Origin: an uncultured Opitutia bacterium
Lineage (GTDB): Bacteria > Verrucomicrobiota > Verrucomicrobiia > Opitutales > Opitutaceae
Direction: 5' to 3'
Length of the DNA: 64,000 bases
Assembly: GCA_903877135.1 (NCBI GenBank)
Contig: CAIRCN010000014.1
Span: forward strand, 1-64,000
Shown: positions 25,794-34,792 of the stretch, in pieces
How positions within the stretch are numbered: position 1 is the first letter of the stretch
Layout of the letters: each line of letters opens with the position of its first letter
Made by a program: the position numbers and the translations under genes
Notes under the pieces: model-generated
The model's input: the letters and a program-made list of their open reading frames with translations, nothing else
Told to the model about the DNA's origin: nothing
Database searches by the model: none

Positions 25794-26525
25794 GTGCGCC
25801 GCATCGACCTCAACTGCGACCTGGGCGAGGGAAGCGGACACGACGTGGAGCTGATGCCGCTGATCACCTCGGCCAACATCGCCTGTGGCGCGCACGGAGG
25901 GGAAGCGGCGACGATGCGCGCCACGGTCGCGCTTGCGCAGAAGCATGGCGTCGCCATCGGGGCGCATCCGGGGTTTGCGGACCGGGAGAATTTCGGCCGG
26001 CGGGAGATGGTGCTGACCGAGGATGAGCTGGGCCGGCTGGTGGCGGACCAGATTGCCGCCTTGCGCGAACTCGCCCCAGTGCGCCACGTGAAGCCGCACG
26101 GCGGGCTCTACAATCTCGCCGCGCGCGATCGGAGGACCGCCGAGGCGGTCGCCGCCGCGGTGCGCAAGGTTGACGTTTCGCTCGTGCTGTTCGCACTGGC
26201 GGGCAGCGAGTTGGTGCGGGCGGGCCGGGCGTGCGGCCTGCGTGTGACCGAGGAGGTTTTTGCCGACCGCACCTATCAGCGCGACGGGGCGCTGATGCCG
26301 CGGTCGCAGCCTGATGCGCTTATTTGCGACGAAGAGGCCGCGGTTACCCAGGTGCTGCGGATGATACGGGAGGGCGTGGTACGCGCGACGGACGGCACGG
26401 ATGTGTCGATTGTCGCCGACACGGTTTGCCTGCATGGCGACGGCGCGCATGCGGTGGCGTTCGCGCGACGGTTGCGCGCGGAGCTCGCCAAGGCGGGCGT
26501 CGCAGTCCGAGCATTCGGGACATGA
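25794..26525 (+). CDS. pxpA: 5-oxoprolinase subunit PxpA (LamB/YcsF family)
   Basis: 243 aa starting at GTG 25794, giving (M)RRIDLNCDLGEG, the invariant start of this family. An ATG start at 25734 would lie inside pxpC and add 20 foreign residues. Further hallmarks: ANIACGAHGGEAATM (~residue 28), GAHPGFADRENFGRREM (~57), HVKPHGGLYN (~97) and EVFADRTYQRDGALMPRS (~150). Together with PxpB and PxpC it performs ATP-dependent cleavage of 5-oxoproline. The stop overlaps the next start as ATGA. Confidence 0.95.
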   Translation: MRRIDLNCDLGEGSGHDVELMPLITSANIACGAHGGEAATMRATVALAQKHGVAIGAHPGFADRENFGRREMVLTEDELGRLVADQIAALRELAPVRHVKPHGGLYNLAARDRRTAEAVAAAVRKVDVSLVLFALAGSELVRAGRACGLRVTEEVFADRTYQRDGALMPRSQPDALICDEEAAVTQVLRMIREGVVRATDGTDVSIVADTVCLHGDGAHAVAFARRLRAELAKAGVAVRAFGT

Positions 26526-27214
26526 TCAAGCTGATCGGCATCCTCGTCGTCGCAGTCGGGTTCGCGCTGCGGTTCAACACGCTGCTGGTCGTCATGGCCG
26601 CCGGTATCGTCACCGGGCTCGTGGCGGGGATGTCGTTTAACGAGATCATGGGGCTGTTTGGGAAATATTTCGTCGAGAACCGCTACATGACCCTGCCGGT
26701 GGTGCTGATGCTGCCGGTGATCGGGCTGCTGGAGAGGCACGGGCTGCGCGAGCGGGCGGAGGCGCTCATCCGGCGCGCACAGGCGGCGACGGCCGGGCGT
26801 GTGCTGCTGCTCTACACGGCGGTGCGCCAGGTCTCGATCGCGTTTGGCGTCAACATCGGCGGGCACGCGGGCATGGTGCGGCCGCTCGTCGCGCCGATGG
26901 CCGAGGCGGCGGCCCACGCGCGCCACGGCGAGCTGCCGGACGAGACGGTGCAGGTCATCCGCGCCCACGCCGCCGCGGCGGAAAATGTCGGAAATTTTTT
27001 CGGCGAGGACACGGTGTTCGCGGTCGGCGCGGTGCTGCTGATCCAGGGCGTGCTGGCGGCGCAGGGCGTGAAGGCGAGCCTATGGATGCTGTCGCTGTGG
27101 GGCATTCCCACGGCGGTGGCGGCGTTCGGGGTGATGTGGTGGCGGGTGCGGGTGCTGGACTGGCGGATTGCGCGCGAGGTGGCGGCGCAGCCGCCGCGGG
27201 AGGACGCGCGGTGA
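26522..27214 (+). CDS. DUF969-type membrane protein, probable pyroglutamate transporter part
   Basis: 230 aa with about five membrane helices (for example MIKLIGILVVAVGFALRFNT at the start and PVVLMLPVIGLLE near residue 60). Motifs GVNIGGHAGMVRPLVAPMAE (~118) and AAAENVGNFFGEDTVF (~157) look like the re-entrant loops of a secondary transporter. I recognise it as DUF969, always found with DUF979. It overlaps pxpA (ATGA) and the next gene (GTGA), so it is tightly co-translated with the oxoprolinase. A role in 5-oxoproline uptake follows from context, not from tested function. Confidence 0.8.
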   Translation: MIKLIGILVVAVGFALRFNTLLVVMAAGIVTGLVAGMSFNEIMGLFGKYFVENRYMTLPVVLMLPVIGLLERHGLRERAEALIRRAQAATAGRVLLLYTAVRQVSIAFGVNIGGHAGMVRPLVAPMAEAAAHARHGELPDETVQVIRAHAAAAENVGNFFGEDTVFAVGAVLLIQGVLAAQGVKASLWMLSLWGIPTAVAAFGVMWWRVRVLDWRIAREVAAQPPREDAR

Positions 27215-28173
27215 AGCTGCTCAACCTCGACACGTTCTACGCCATCGCCGGCGTGTTTCTGCTGCTGGTGGCGGGACGGGCGTTGGCGGACCGCACGCAG
27301 CCGAAGCGCTGGGGCTCGGCGCTCTTCTGGGGTTTGCTCGCGGTGGTGTTTCTTGCTGGAAATCACCTGCCGGCCGTGGTTGTCGGCTACATGGTGCTGG
27401 CGATGGTGGTGCTAGCGGCCACGAAGCAGATGGGCGTGCCGCTCGCGCGCGGCGTGCCGGCCGGGCAGCGCGCCGCGGAGGCGGCACGCTTGAAGAACCG
27501 CATTTTCCTCCCGGCGCTGCTCATCCCCGCGACGGCGGTCGTCGGGACGCTCGGGCTTAGCAAGATTCACGTCGGCAACCTCTGGCTGCTCGACTCGGCC
27601 AACGTCACCGTCACGTCCGTCAGCCTTGGCGCCTTGGTGGCGCTGGTGGTGGCGCTGCGGCTCACGCGCGCCGCGCCGCTGACCCCGGTCGACGAGGGCA
27701 GTCGCCTCCTGCAAATCGTGGGCTGGGCCCTCATCTTGCCACAGATGCTGGCGGCGCTCGGTGGCATCTTTTCCCAGGCCGGCGTCGGTGCGGTCGTGGC
27801 CGATCTCGTCGCGCGAGCGCTGCCGACGCAGTTTCCCTTCGTGGCCGTGCTGGCCTACTGCGCGGGCATGGCGCTGTTCACGATGTGCATGGGCAACGCG
27901 TTCGCGGCGTTTCCCGTCATCACGCTCGGGATCGGGCTGCCCTTCATCGTCACCCGGCACGGCGGCAACCCCGCGATCATGGCGGCCATCGGCATGCTCT
28001 CCGGCTACTGTGGCACGTTGATGACGCCGATGGCGGCGAACTTCAACATCGTGCCTGCAATGCTGCTCGACCTACGCGACAAGAACACCGTGGTGAAAAC
28101 GCAGCTGCCCATCGGCCTCGCCATCCTCGCGGCGAACATCGCCATCATGTATTTCTGCGTCTACCGCTTCTGA
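27211..28173 (+). CDS. DUF979-type membrane protein, probable transporter partner
   Basis: 320 aa from the GTG at 27211, which overlaps the preceding stop. About nine membrane helices; conserved-looking loops are GGIFSQAGVGAVVADL (~residue 182), MCMGNAFAAFPVITLGIG (~224) and GMLSGYCGTLMTPMAANFNI (~265). The pair with the DUF969 protein would form one permease. An ATG-type start upstream lies inside the previous gene. Its stop overlaps the pcp start by one base. Substrate inferred from the operon as 5-oxoproline. Confidence 0.8.
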   Translation: MKLLNLDTFYAIAGVFLLLVAGRALADRTQPKRWGSALFWGLLAVVFLAGNHLPAVVVGYMVLAMVVLAATKQMGVPLARGVPAGQRAAEAARLKNRIFLPALLIPATAVVGTLGLSKIHVGNLWLLDSANVTVTSVSLGALVALVVALRLTRAAPLTPVDEGSRLLQIVGWALILPQMLAALGGIFSQAGVGAVVADLVARALPTQFPFVAVLAYCAGMALFTMCMGNAFAAFPVITLGIGLPFIVTRHGGNPAIMAAIGMLSGYCGTLMTPMAANFNIVPAMLLDLRDKNTVVKTQLPIGLAILAANIAIMYFCVYRF

Positions 28174-28811
28174 TGAAAACGGTCCTCGTCACGGGCTTTG
28201 AGCCGTTCGGCGGCGAACTGCGCAACCCCTCGCAGGAAATTGCGCGGGCGCTCGACGGCCGCGTGATCGCGGGCCGGCGCGTCGTTGGCGCGGTGCTGCC
28301 GTGCGTGTTCGGCGCGAGCATTGCCGAGTTGAATAAACTCCTGCGCGAGCATCGGCCCTCGCTCGTGCTTTGCCTCGGCCAGGCCGGGGGCCGGGCGGAG
28401 ATCACTCCCGAACGGGTGGCGATCAACGTCGACGATGCGCGCCTCGCCGACAATGCCGGCGCGCAGCCGCTCGACCGGCCCATCGTGCGCGGCGGCCCGG
28501 CGGCCTACTGGTCAACGCTGCCGATCAAGGCCATAGTGCGGGCGCTGCAGCGGCGCGGCGTGCTCGTGGCGGTGTCGCAGACGGCCGGGACGTTCGTTTG
28601 CAACCACGTTTTCTACGGGCTCATGCATGCACTGCGCCGGCGGCGTGGCGTGCGCGGTGGGTTTATCCATGTGCCGTTCGTGCCCGAGCAGGCGACGCGC
28701 GGTCAGCCGAGTCTGCCGCTGGCGACGATGACCGAGGCCGTCGCGCTCGCGGTGGAAACGGCTCTGACCACGCGGCGCGACGCGCGGTTGCCCGGCGGAC
28801 GCGAGAGCTGA
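28173..28811 (+). CDS. pcp: Pyrrolidone-carboxylate (pyroglutamyl) peptidase
   Basis: 212 aa, C15 cysteine peptidase that removes N-terminal pyroglutamate from peptides. The N-terminus VLVTGFEPFGGELRNPS is diagnostic. The catalytic triad is visible: Glu in ITPERVAIN (~residue 80), Cys in TAGTFVCNHVFYGLM (~143) and His in GGFIHVPFVPEQ (~168). It is the last gene of the pxp operon and would release the 5-oxoproline that PxpABC then hydrolyses to glutamate. Converges with the M3 peptidase gene 24 bases away. Confidence 0.95.
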   Translation: MKTVLVTGFEPFGGELRNPSQEIARALDGRVIAGRRVVGAVLPCVFGASIAELNKLLREHRPSLVLCLGQAGGRAEITPERVAINVDDARLADNAGAQPLDRPIVRGGPAAYWSTLPIKAIVRALQRRGVLVAVSQTAGTFVCNHVFYGLMHALRRRRGVRGGFIHVPFVPEQATRGQPSLPLATMTEAVALAVETALTTRRDARLPGGRES

Positions 28812-28835
28812 AAGCGCGCGGCGCCCCGCGACCGG

Positions 28836-30713
28836 TCAGTGCCGCTTGGCCAGGATGGCCTCAATCTGATCCATGATGGAGTTCATCCGTCCGATGAGCG
28901 CGCGGTAGGGCGCGGGGGTGGCAAGGTCCACACCGGCGCGTTTCACGAGGTCGTAGGGATGATCGGAGCCGCCCGCCTTGAGCAGGCCGAGGTAGGTGTC
29001 CACTACACCGGGCTCGCCCTTCAGAATGCGCTCGGCGAAGGCCGTCCCCGCGGCGATGGAGGTGGCATATTGATAAACATAGTAGTGCCGGTAAAAGTGC
29101 GGGATGTAGGCCCACTCGACGGTCACCAGATCGTCGATCTTGAGAACGCCCTGCGCGTCGCCGTGGTAGCGGCGGAGGATGTCGCCATACATCTTGCTCA
29201 GCTTGGGGCCGGAGAGGGAGCCGCCTTTTTCCACCGTCTCGTGGATGGCGAGCTCGAACTCGGCGAACATCGCCTGCCGGAAGAACGTGCCGCGCATGTT
29301 CTCCAGCGCGGAGCCGAGGTAGTAGAGTTTTTCGTCGTCGGACTGTGCGACCTTGAGCATGTGGTCGAGCAGCAGGACCTCGTTCTGCGTGGAGGCGATC
29401 TCGGCGGTGAAGATGGAATAGCCCGCGGTCGTCGAGGGCTGGTGGGCGTGGGCGAGGACGGAGTGGATGCCATGGCCCCACTCGTGCGCGAGGGTGGAGA
29501 CGGACTCATAGTCGTCGTTGTAGTTCATCAACACGTAGGGGTGCGTTTCGTGCACGCTGCCGTTCATGTAGGCGCCGGCGCGTTTGCCGGGCTGCGGGTA
29601 AACGTGCGTGTAGCGGCCCGCGAGACTGTCGGCGAAGAGCTTTTGGTAACCTGCTCCGAGCGGGGCGACGGCATCGGTGGCGAGCGTCTTGCCGGTGTCG
29701 AGCGGGAATTTTTTGTCGAGCGCGACGATAGGCGGGTAGATATCCCAGTAGTGCAGGTCGGGTATGGCGAGGAGGCGGCCGCGGAGTTTGAAATATCGGT
29801 GGAGCGTGGGCAGGCCGGCGTTGGTCTCGGCGATAAGCGTGCGATAGACGGCCTCGGGAATGTTGTTTCGGTCGAGGGTGTAGGCCAGGGTGCTGGGGTA
29901 TTTGCGCGTGCTGGCATTGAACCAGTCGGCCTTGACCTGCGAGAAGAGCGCGACGCCGAAGGTGCGCTCGTATTCGCGCATTTTTTTCCAGAATGCCTCG
30001 AACACGGCCTGGCGGTCGGCGCGATTGGAGGCGGCGCGCCACTTGGTGTAGCCGGACTGGTCGAGGCGCGCCTCGGTGCCGTCGGTCAGCTTGACGGTGG
30101 GCCAGGGCATGTCAGCGTTGGAGAGGATGCCGTAGAGCGAGCTGGCCGACCCGGTCACCAGGCTGGCGGCGGAGAGCACGTTTTCGGCCTCGGCGCCGAG
30201 CGTGTGGGGCGCGGCTCGGAGGGTTTCCATGAGGCCGAATCGATGCGGCGCGAGCCGAGGCTCGGCGGCGAGGAACGCACGGATCTTCGTCTCGCCCACG
30301 GTTAGCAGCTCCGGATCGACGTAACTGGTGGCGAGGCCGAACTTAGTGCCGAGCAGGCCGATTTCTTGCGAGCTCTCGAGCGCGGGAGCCTTGCGGGTGT
30401 CTTCGTCGAGGTTGAGCGAGGCGTAGACGGCGAGGCGGTCAAATTGATCGCGGAGACGCTGGATATGATCGAGGGCGGCTAGCAGTGTGGCGGGGCTTTC
30501 GCCCAGTTTGCCCTGGTAGGATTTTAGTGCGGGCAGCTCGGCGGCGAAATGATCCTTGGCGGCGCGATAGGCCGCGTCATCGGCGTAGAGCAGAGTGAGA
30601 TCCCAGACGTTGGCGGGGCTGGGGACGGGTTTGGCGGCTGGTTCGGCGGCGGTCAGCGTCGCGGCCAACCACGGGAGACAGGCGAGGAATGCAAGGAGGC
30701 GGGGAGACTTCAT
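28836..30713 (-). CDS. Exported M3-family oligoendopeptidase (PepF-like)
   Basis: 625 aa. The first ~22 residues (MKSPRLLAFLACLPWLAATL...) form a signal peptide with an AxA-type end, so it acts outside the cytoplasm, unlike most PepF enzymes. The zinc motif HEWGHG is in VSTLAHEWGHGIHSVLAHAH (~residue 400), with the third ligand Glu in STQNEVLLLDHML (~430). Helical M3 fold throughout. It would cut short peptides in the periplasm, in keeping with the neighbouring pyroglutamyl peptidase and its transporter (inference). Confidence 0.9.
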   Translation of the reverse strand: MKSPRLLAFLACLPWLAATLTAAEPAAKPVPSPANVWDLTLLYADDAAYRAAKDHFAAELPALKSYQGKLGESPATLLAALDHIQRLRDQFDRLAVYASLNLDEDTRKAPALESSQEIGLLGTKFGLATSYVDPELLTVGETKIRAFLAAEPRLAPHRFGLMETLRAAPHTLGAEAENVLSAASLVTGSASSLYGILSNADMPWPTVKLTDGTEARLDQSGYTKWRAASNRADRQAVFEAFWKKMREYERTFGVALFSQVKADWFNASTRKYPSTLAYTLDRNNIPEAVYRTLIAETNAGLPTLHRYFKLRGRLLAIPDLHYWDIYPPIVALDKKFPLDTGKTLATDAVAPLGAGYQKLFADSLAGRYTHVYPQPGKRAGAYMNGSVHETHPYVLMNYNDDYESVSTLAHEWGHGIHSVLAHAHQPSTTAGYSIFTAEIASTQNEVLLLDHMLKVAQSDDEKLYYLGSALENMRGTFFRQAMFAEFELAIHETVEKGGSLSGPKLSKMYGDILRRYHGDAQGVLKIDDLVTVEWAYIPHFYRHYYVYQYATSIAAGTAFAERILKGEPGVVDTYLGLLKAGGSDHPYDLVKRAGVDLATPAPYRALIGRMNSIMDQIEAILAKRH

Positions 30714-30836
30714 ATGCCCCGATAAATGAACCGGCCGCGCGCGGAGGCCAATGGAAAACGCGCCGTGGATGACCGCTCAGGTGTTGAAGCGGAAGTGCGC
30801 CACGCAGCGCCCCGTGGGCGCGGCTGACGTGGCGGC

Positions 30837-32471
30837 CTAGATGGTGTAGACGGGCGCCGGGCGCACGGCGCACGAATTGCCGGTGGACTCGACGGTCAGG
30901 GCGCACAGATCGTCGTCGAATTCCTTTGCCCCAGTGAACCCGATGACCTCGCGAACGAGATCTTCAATCAACCCCGTGCTGCCGCGGCCGGAGTTCCGGA
31001 CAAGCACGTCGCGCAGCCCCGCCTCCCCGAACATGGCACCGGCGGCATTGCGCGCCTCTAGAAAACCGTCGGTGTAAGCTAGCAGGGTGTCGCCCGGTTG
31101 AAAAGCGGCGGTCCGGTTGGTGTAGACGAAATCCTCCATGAGACCAGCCGCCGGTTCGGGACTGGGGAAGGCGAGCGATTCGATAACACCGGTGTCGCGG
31201 TGCGACAGGAGCGGAGGCGGATGGCCGGCGTTGGCGTAGCAGAGGGTGGCGGCGGCGGTGTCGATGACCGCGTAAAAGGCGGTGGCGAAAACCGGCTGGC
31301 CCGTCTGATGGATGATGGGCATGAGGCCGTGACTGATCGCTGCCAGCACGAGGGCGGGATTCGCGGCGCGCGGGGCGAATTCCTCGACGACGCCGCGGAT
31401 GAGCGCGGTGAGCAGACCGGCCCGGACGCCGTGGCCCATGACGTCGCAAATCAGAATGCCGCACTGCGTGTCAGACAACGGGACGACATCGAAGAAATCG
31501 CCCCCGAGGGTGGCGGCGGGGAGGTAACGGTAGGCGAAGCGCAGTTCGCTGGCTTCCGCGGGCACCCCGGCGGGAAACTCGGGAAAAACGCTCGGGAAAA
31601 ACGCCTCCTGAATCTGCCGCGCCATGTGCAGGTCGCGCTCCATCTCCTCGGTGCGGCGCTGCAGCTCCAGCTCGGTGCGCTTGCGCGCGGTGATGTCGTG
31701 GCTGATCCCCACGAGGCCGGTGATTTGGCCGCGCAAGTCCCGGAGCGGAACCTTCGTGGTTAGGGACCAGCGCACCTGCCCCTCGTCACCGAAGTCGGAC
31801 TTTTCCTGACTGAGAATCGGGGTGCCCGTGGCCAGCACCTGCTGGTCGTCGGCGAAGGCCTGCCGGCCGCGTTCGTTGGGAAAAAACTCCGGCGTGGTGC
31901 GCCCTAGTGCGCCGACCTGGCGGGCGACCCCGAGCGAGTTGAGATGAGCCTGGTTGTTGAGGACGTAGCGAGACGCGAGGTCTTTCACGAAAATCCGGCT
32001 GGGCAGGTGATCGATGATGGTGCGAAGGAGATTGCGCTCCTCGGTGAGGTGCTCCTCGGCGGCGTGGGCGGCGGTGACATCGCGGGTTAGCCCGAAGGTG
32101 CCAACGATCTTGCCGGTAGCATCGCGCCATGGCATCTTGGTGGTTGAACCCCAGGCCTTGGAACCATCGCGCAGGGTGATGAGCTCGGTCTGGTTGATCA
32201 CGGGCTGCCCGGTGCGGATGATCCGCTGCTCGTCGGTGAAGGCGCGTTCCGCATGCTCGCGCGAGAAAAAATCGAAGTCGGTCTTGCCGATGCAATCATC
32301 CGGTGAAGCCACGCCGAGTTCGCGCGCATGGGCGGCGTTGTTGCGGACAATGCGGCTTTCGAGATCCTTGAAGTAAATCCGGTCGGGAATTGTCGCCATC
32401 AACACCCGCAGAATCGAGGAATCGAAGATGGAGCCGTCCGGGGGCGGGGGGGAGGCGGTTTCGTCGCTCAT
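30837..32471 (-). CDS. PAS-PAS-SpoIIE-type PP2C phosphatase
   Basis: 544 aa from the ATG at 32471. Two PAS domains occur at ~20-140 (YFKDLESRIVRNNAAHAREL; WGSTTKMPWRDATGKIVGTF) and ~145-265 (FVKDLASRYVLNNQAHLNSL). A short coiled linker, ELQRRTEEMERDLHMARQIQ, precedes the phosphatase domain. The metal-binding motifs are GGDFFDVVPLSD (~350) and ICDVMGHGVRAGLLTALIR (~372), with a final Asp in EFDDDLCALTVES. Such proteins dephosphorylate anti-anti-sigma factors in partner-switching stress pathways. No sensor membrane segment, no anti-sigma gene next to it. An upstream start would overlap ychF. Confidence 0.9.
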   Translation of the reverse strand: MSDETASPPPPDGSIFDSSILRVLMATIPDRIYFKDLESRIVRNNAAHARELGVASPDDCIGKTDFDFFSREHAERAFTDEQRIIRTGQPVINQTELITLRDGSKAWGSTTKMPWRDATGKIVGTFGLTRDVTAAHAAEEHLTEERNLLRTIIDHLPSRIFVKDLASRYVLNNQAHLNSLGVARQVGALGRTTPEFFPNERGRQAFADDQQVLATGTPILSQEKSDFGDEGQVRWSLTTKVPLRDLRGQITGLVGISHDITARKRTELELQRRTEEMERDLHMARQIQEAFFPSVFPEFPAGVPAEASELRFAYRYLPAATLGGDFFDVVPLSDTQCGILICDVMGHGVRAGLLTALIRGVVEEFAPRAANPALVLAAISHGLMPIIHQTGQPVFATAFYAVIDTAAATLCYANAGHPPPLLSHRDTGVIESLAFPSPEPAAGLMEDFVYTNRTAAFQPGDTLLAYTDGFLEARNAAGAMFGEAGLRDVLVRNSGRGSTGLIEDLVREVIGFTGAKEFDDDLCALTVESTGNSCAVRPAPVYTI

Positions 32472-32538
32472 GGCTGGTGCGGGGTCGGTGTCCGGCGAGG
32501 GACCAACCATCAGTAATTGCCCGTCACCGGAAAGCGAC

Positions 32539-33642
32539 TCAGTTGTTGAACCGGAAGAGGGCGACGTCGCCGTCTTGGAAGACGTAGTCCTTGCCTTCGA
32601 GGCGATATTTTCCCGCTTCGCGCGCGGCGGCCACGCTGCCGAGGCGCGTGAGATCGTCGTAGGACACGATCTCGGCCTTGATGAAGCCTTTTTCAAAATC
32701 GGTGTGGATGACGCCGGCGGCCTGCGGCGCCTTCCAGCCTCTCTTGATCGTCCAAGCGCGGACTTCCTTCTCGCCGGCGGTGAAATAGGTCATCAGGCCG
32801 AGCAGCGCGTAGGTGCCCTTGATGAGCGCCGAGACGCCGGAATCGTCGACGCCGAGATCCTTCAGGAACGCCTTCGCCTCCTCCGGCGAAAGGTCGACGA
32901 GTTCGCTCTCGATTTTCGCGCTGATCGGCACATAGGCAGCGTCGTGGTGGGTGCGGACGTAGCCGGCCACCTGCTGGACAAACGGGTTTTGCTCCGCGGT
33001 GGCGAGGTCGTTCTCGGCGACGTTGCAGGCAAAGAGCACCGGCTTGGCGGTGAGCAACTGGAAGAGCTTCATCAATGCGACCTCCTCGGGCGTAGCGCCG
33101 AGCGTGTTGGCGGTCTTGCCGGAATTTAGGTGGGGCTCGAGTTTTTGGAGCAGCTCCATCTCGATGATCGCCTCTTTGTCGCCCGACTTGGCCTTCTTTT
33201 GGGTCTTGTCGATGCGCTTGGCGACGGATTCGAGGTCAGCGAGCACGAGTTCGGTCGTGACCACCTCGATGTCGCGGATGGGATCGACGCCCCCCATGGT
33301 GTGGACCACGTCGTCGTCGACGAAGCAGCGGACGACCTGCACGATGGCGTCGACCTCGCGGATGTTGGCGAGAAACTGGTTGCCGAGCCCCTCGCCCTTG
33401 CTGGCGCCGGCGACGAGGCCGGCTATGTCGACAAACTCGATCGCGGCGGGGACGACGACGTTGGTCTTGGCGATTTTCTGGAGCACGTAGGCGCGGTCGT
33501 CGGGCACGATGACGACGCCGACGTTCGGATCGATGGTGCAAAACGGGTAGTTGGCGGCCTCGGCCTTGCGGGAGCGGGTGAGGGCGTTGAAGAGGGTGGA
33601 CTTGCCGACGTTGGGTAGACCGACGATGCCGGATTTGAGCAT
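32539..33642 (-). CDS. ychF: Ribosome-associated ATPase/GTPase YchF
   Basis: 367 aa, Obg-related P-loop NTPase that prefers ATP. Walker A GIVGLPNVGKSTLFNALT starts at residue 6, G3 FVDIAGLVAGASKGEGLG is near 70, and the specificity segment FACNVAEND (not NKxD) is near 205, as expected for YchF. The C-terminal TGS domain covers ~280-367, with LTYFTAGEKEVRAWTIKRGW and the conserved end region DGDVALFRFNN. Divergent from rpsP with a 102-base control region between them. Confidence 0.96.
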   Translation of the reverse strand: MLKSGIVGLPNVGKSTLFNALTRSRKAEAANYPFCTIDPNVGVVIVPDDRAYVLQKIAKTNVVVPAAIEFVDIAGLVAGASKGEGLGNQFLANIREVDAIVQVVRCFVDDDVVHTMGGVDPIRDIEVVTTELVLADLESVAKRIDKTQKKAKSGDKEAIIEMELLQKLEPHLNSGKTANTLGATPEEVALMKLFQLLTAKPVLFACNVAENDLATAEQNPFVQQVAGYVRTHHDAAYVPISAKIESELVDLSPEEAKAFLKDLGVDDSGVSALIKGTYALLGLMTYFTAGEKEVRAWTIKRGWKAPQAAGVIHTDFEKGFIKAEIVSYDDLTRLGSVAAAREAGKYRLEGKDYVFQDGDVALFRFNN

Positions 33643-33672
33643 AAGGGGTCACCACAGCGGGGGACTCGGGGC

Positions 33673-33701
33673 TTGACAAGCCATTTGCGGGGCGGTCTTG
33701 T
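33673..33701 (+). promoter_or_regulatory. Candidate promoter of rpsP-trmD-rplS
   Basis: A perfect -35 TTGACA (33673-33678) is followed after 17 bases by TCTTGT (33696-33701), a weak -10. The rpsP ATG is 43 bases downstream. It lies in the divergent gap between ychF and rpsP. Confidence 0.45.
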
Positions 33702-33744
33702 CCTCAGCTTTTCCAAGCAAGAAACGCTCCGCAAAACATCCGTC

Positions 33745-34035
33745 ATGGCTCTCAAAATCCGTCTCACCAAGGTTGGCTCCGTGCATCAACCACTCTATCG
33801 CGTGGTTGTCGCCGAAGCGCGTTCGCGTCGCGATGGCGATGCCGTCGAAAACCTCGGGACCTACACGCCCAAGACCAAGGGTAACCCGATTAAGCTCAAG
33901 CTCGACCGCGTCGACTACTGGCTCAGCAAGGGCGCCCTGCCGACCAATACCATGCACTCCATGATCAAGAAGGCTCGCAGGACCGCCGCCGCCACGGTCG
34001 AAGCGGCCCCCGCCGCCCCGGCGGCCGCGGTTTGA
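33745..34035 (+). CDS. rpsP: 30S ribosomal protein S16
   Basis: 96 aa. The N-terminus MALKIRLTKVGSVHQPLYRV and the following AEARSRRDGDAVENLGTYTP are diagnostic. The last ~16 residues form an Ala/Pro tail (VEAAPAAPAAAV). First gene of the rpsP-trmD-rplS set; rimM, often second in this operon, is absent here. The ATG at 33745 begins the conserved sequence. Confidence 0.96.
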   Translation: MALKIRLTKVGSVHQPLYRVVVAEARSRRDGDAVENLGTYTPKTKGNPIKLKLDRVDYWLSKGALPTNTMHSMIKKARRTAAATVEAAPAAPAAAV

Positions 34036-34055
34036 GCTGATTGCCGGCACTCTTT

Positions 34056-34085
34056 TTGACTTTCATCGCCCCTGCCGCCTAGGCT
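34056..34085 (+). promoter_or_regulatory. Candidate internal promoter upstream of trmD
   Basis: TTGACT (34056-34061), 18 bases, then TAGGCT (34080-34085), 29 bases before the trmD ATG in the 79-base gap after rpsP. The -10 block TAGGCTCGGGCG resembles TAGCCTGCGGCG upstream of nuoB. Confidence 0.45.
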
Positions 34086-34114
34086 CGGGCGATTTTTTAT
34101 TTTTCCCCATCGCC

Positions 34115-34786
34115 ATGCTGCGCATCGACGTCCTCACCCTTTTCCCGCGGATGCTCGACGGCTTTCTCGCCGAGAGCATCCTCGGCAAGGGGATCGCGGC
34201 GGGTCGCTTGGGCGTGAGCGTCCTCGACCTGCGCGCTTGGACGACCGACAAGCACCGCACGGCCGATGACCGGCCGTTTGGCGGCGGCGCCGGTATGGTC
34301 ATGAAGCCGGACCCAGTATTTGCGGCGATCGAACAGCTGCAGACGCCGGATTGCCGGCGAATCTACCTGACCCCGGACGGCGTGCCGCTTTCACCGGCGC
34401 TGGCGGACGAGCTCTCGCGGCAGACGCACCTGATCCTGCTCAGCGGCCATTACGAAGGCATTGACCAGCGCATCCGCGACACGGTCATCGATCAGGAGAT
34501 CAGTATCGGCGACTACGTGCTCACCAACGGCACTTTGGCGGCCGCCGTGCTCATCGATGCGCTGGCCCGTTTCATCCCCGGCGTGCTCGGCGAGGAAAAG
34601 TCATTGACGCACGAATCTTTCACCAGCAAGTTGCTCGACTTTCCTCAATACACGCGTCCCGCAGAATTCCGGGGCATGTCCGTTCCGGAGATCCTGCTCT
34701 CCGGAAACCATGCCGAAATCGAGAAATGGCGGCATGCGCGACAGGTGGAAAAAACCCGTCAGGTCCGACCCGATTTACTCAAATAA
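34115..34786 (+). CDS. trmD: tRNA (guanine-37-N1)-methyltransferase
   Basis: 223 aa SPOUT-class enzyme that methylates G37 next to the anticodon using SAM, preventing frameshifts. Visible are the start MLRIDVLTLFPRMLDGFLAE, DDRPFGGGAGMVMKP (~residue 50), LLSGHYEGIDQRI (~108) and the SAM-knot segment SIGDYVLTNG (~130). Length is slightly short of E. coli (255 aa) at the C-terminus. Followed by rplS after six bases. Confidence 0.96.
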   Translation: MLRIDVLTLFPRMLDGFLAESILGKGIAAGRLGVSVLDLRAWTTDKHRTADDRPFGGGAGMVMKPDPVFAAIEQLQTPDCRRIYLTPDGVPLSPALADELSRQTHLILLSGHYEGIDQRIRDTVIDQEISIGDYVLTNGTLAAAVLIDALARFIPGVLGEEKSLTHESFTSKLLDFPQYTRPAEFRGMSVPEILLSGNHAEIEKWRHARQVEKTRQVRPDLLK

Positions 34787-34792
34787 CCAGCC

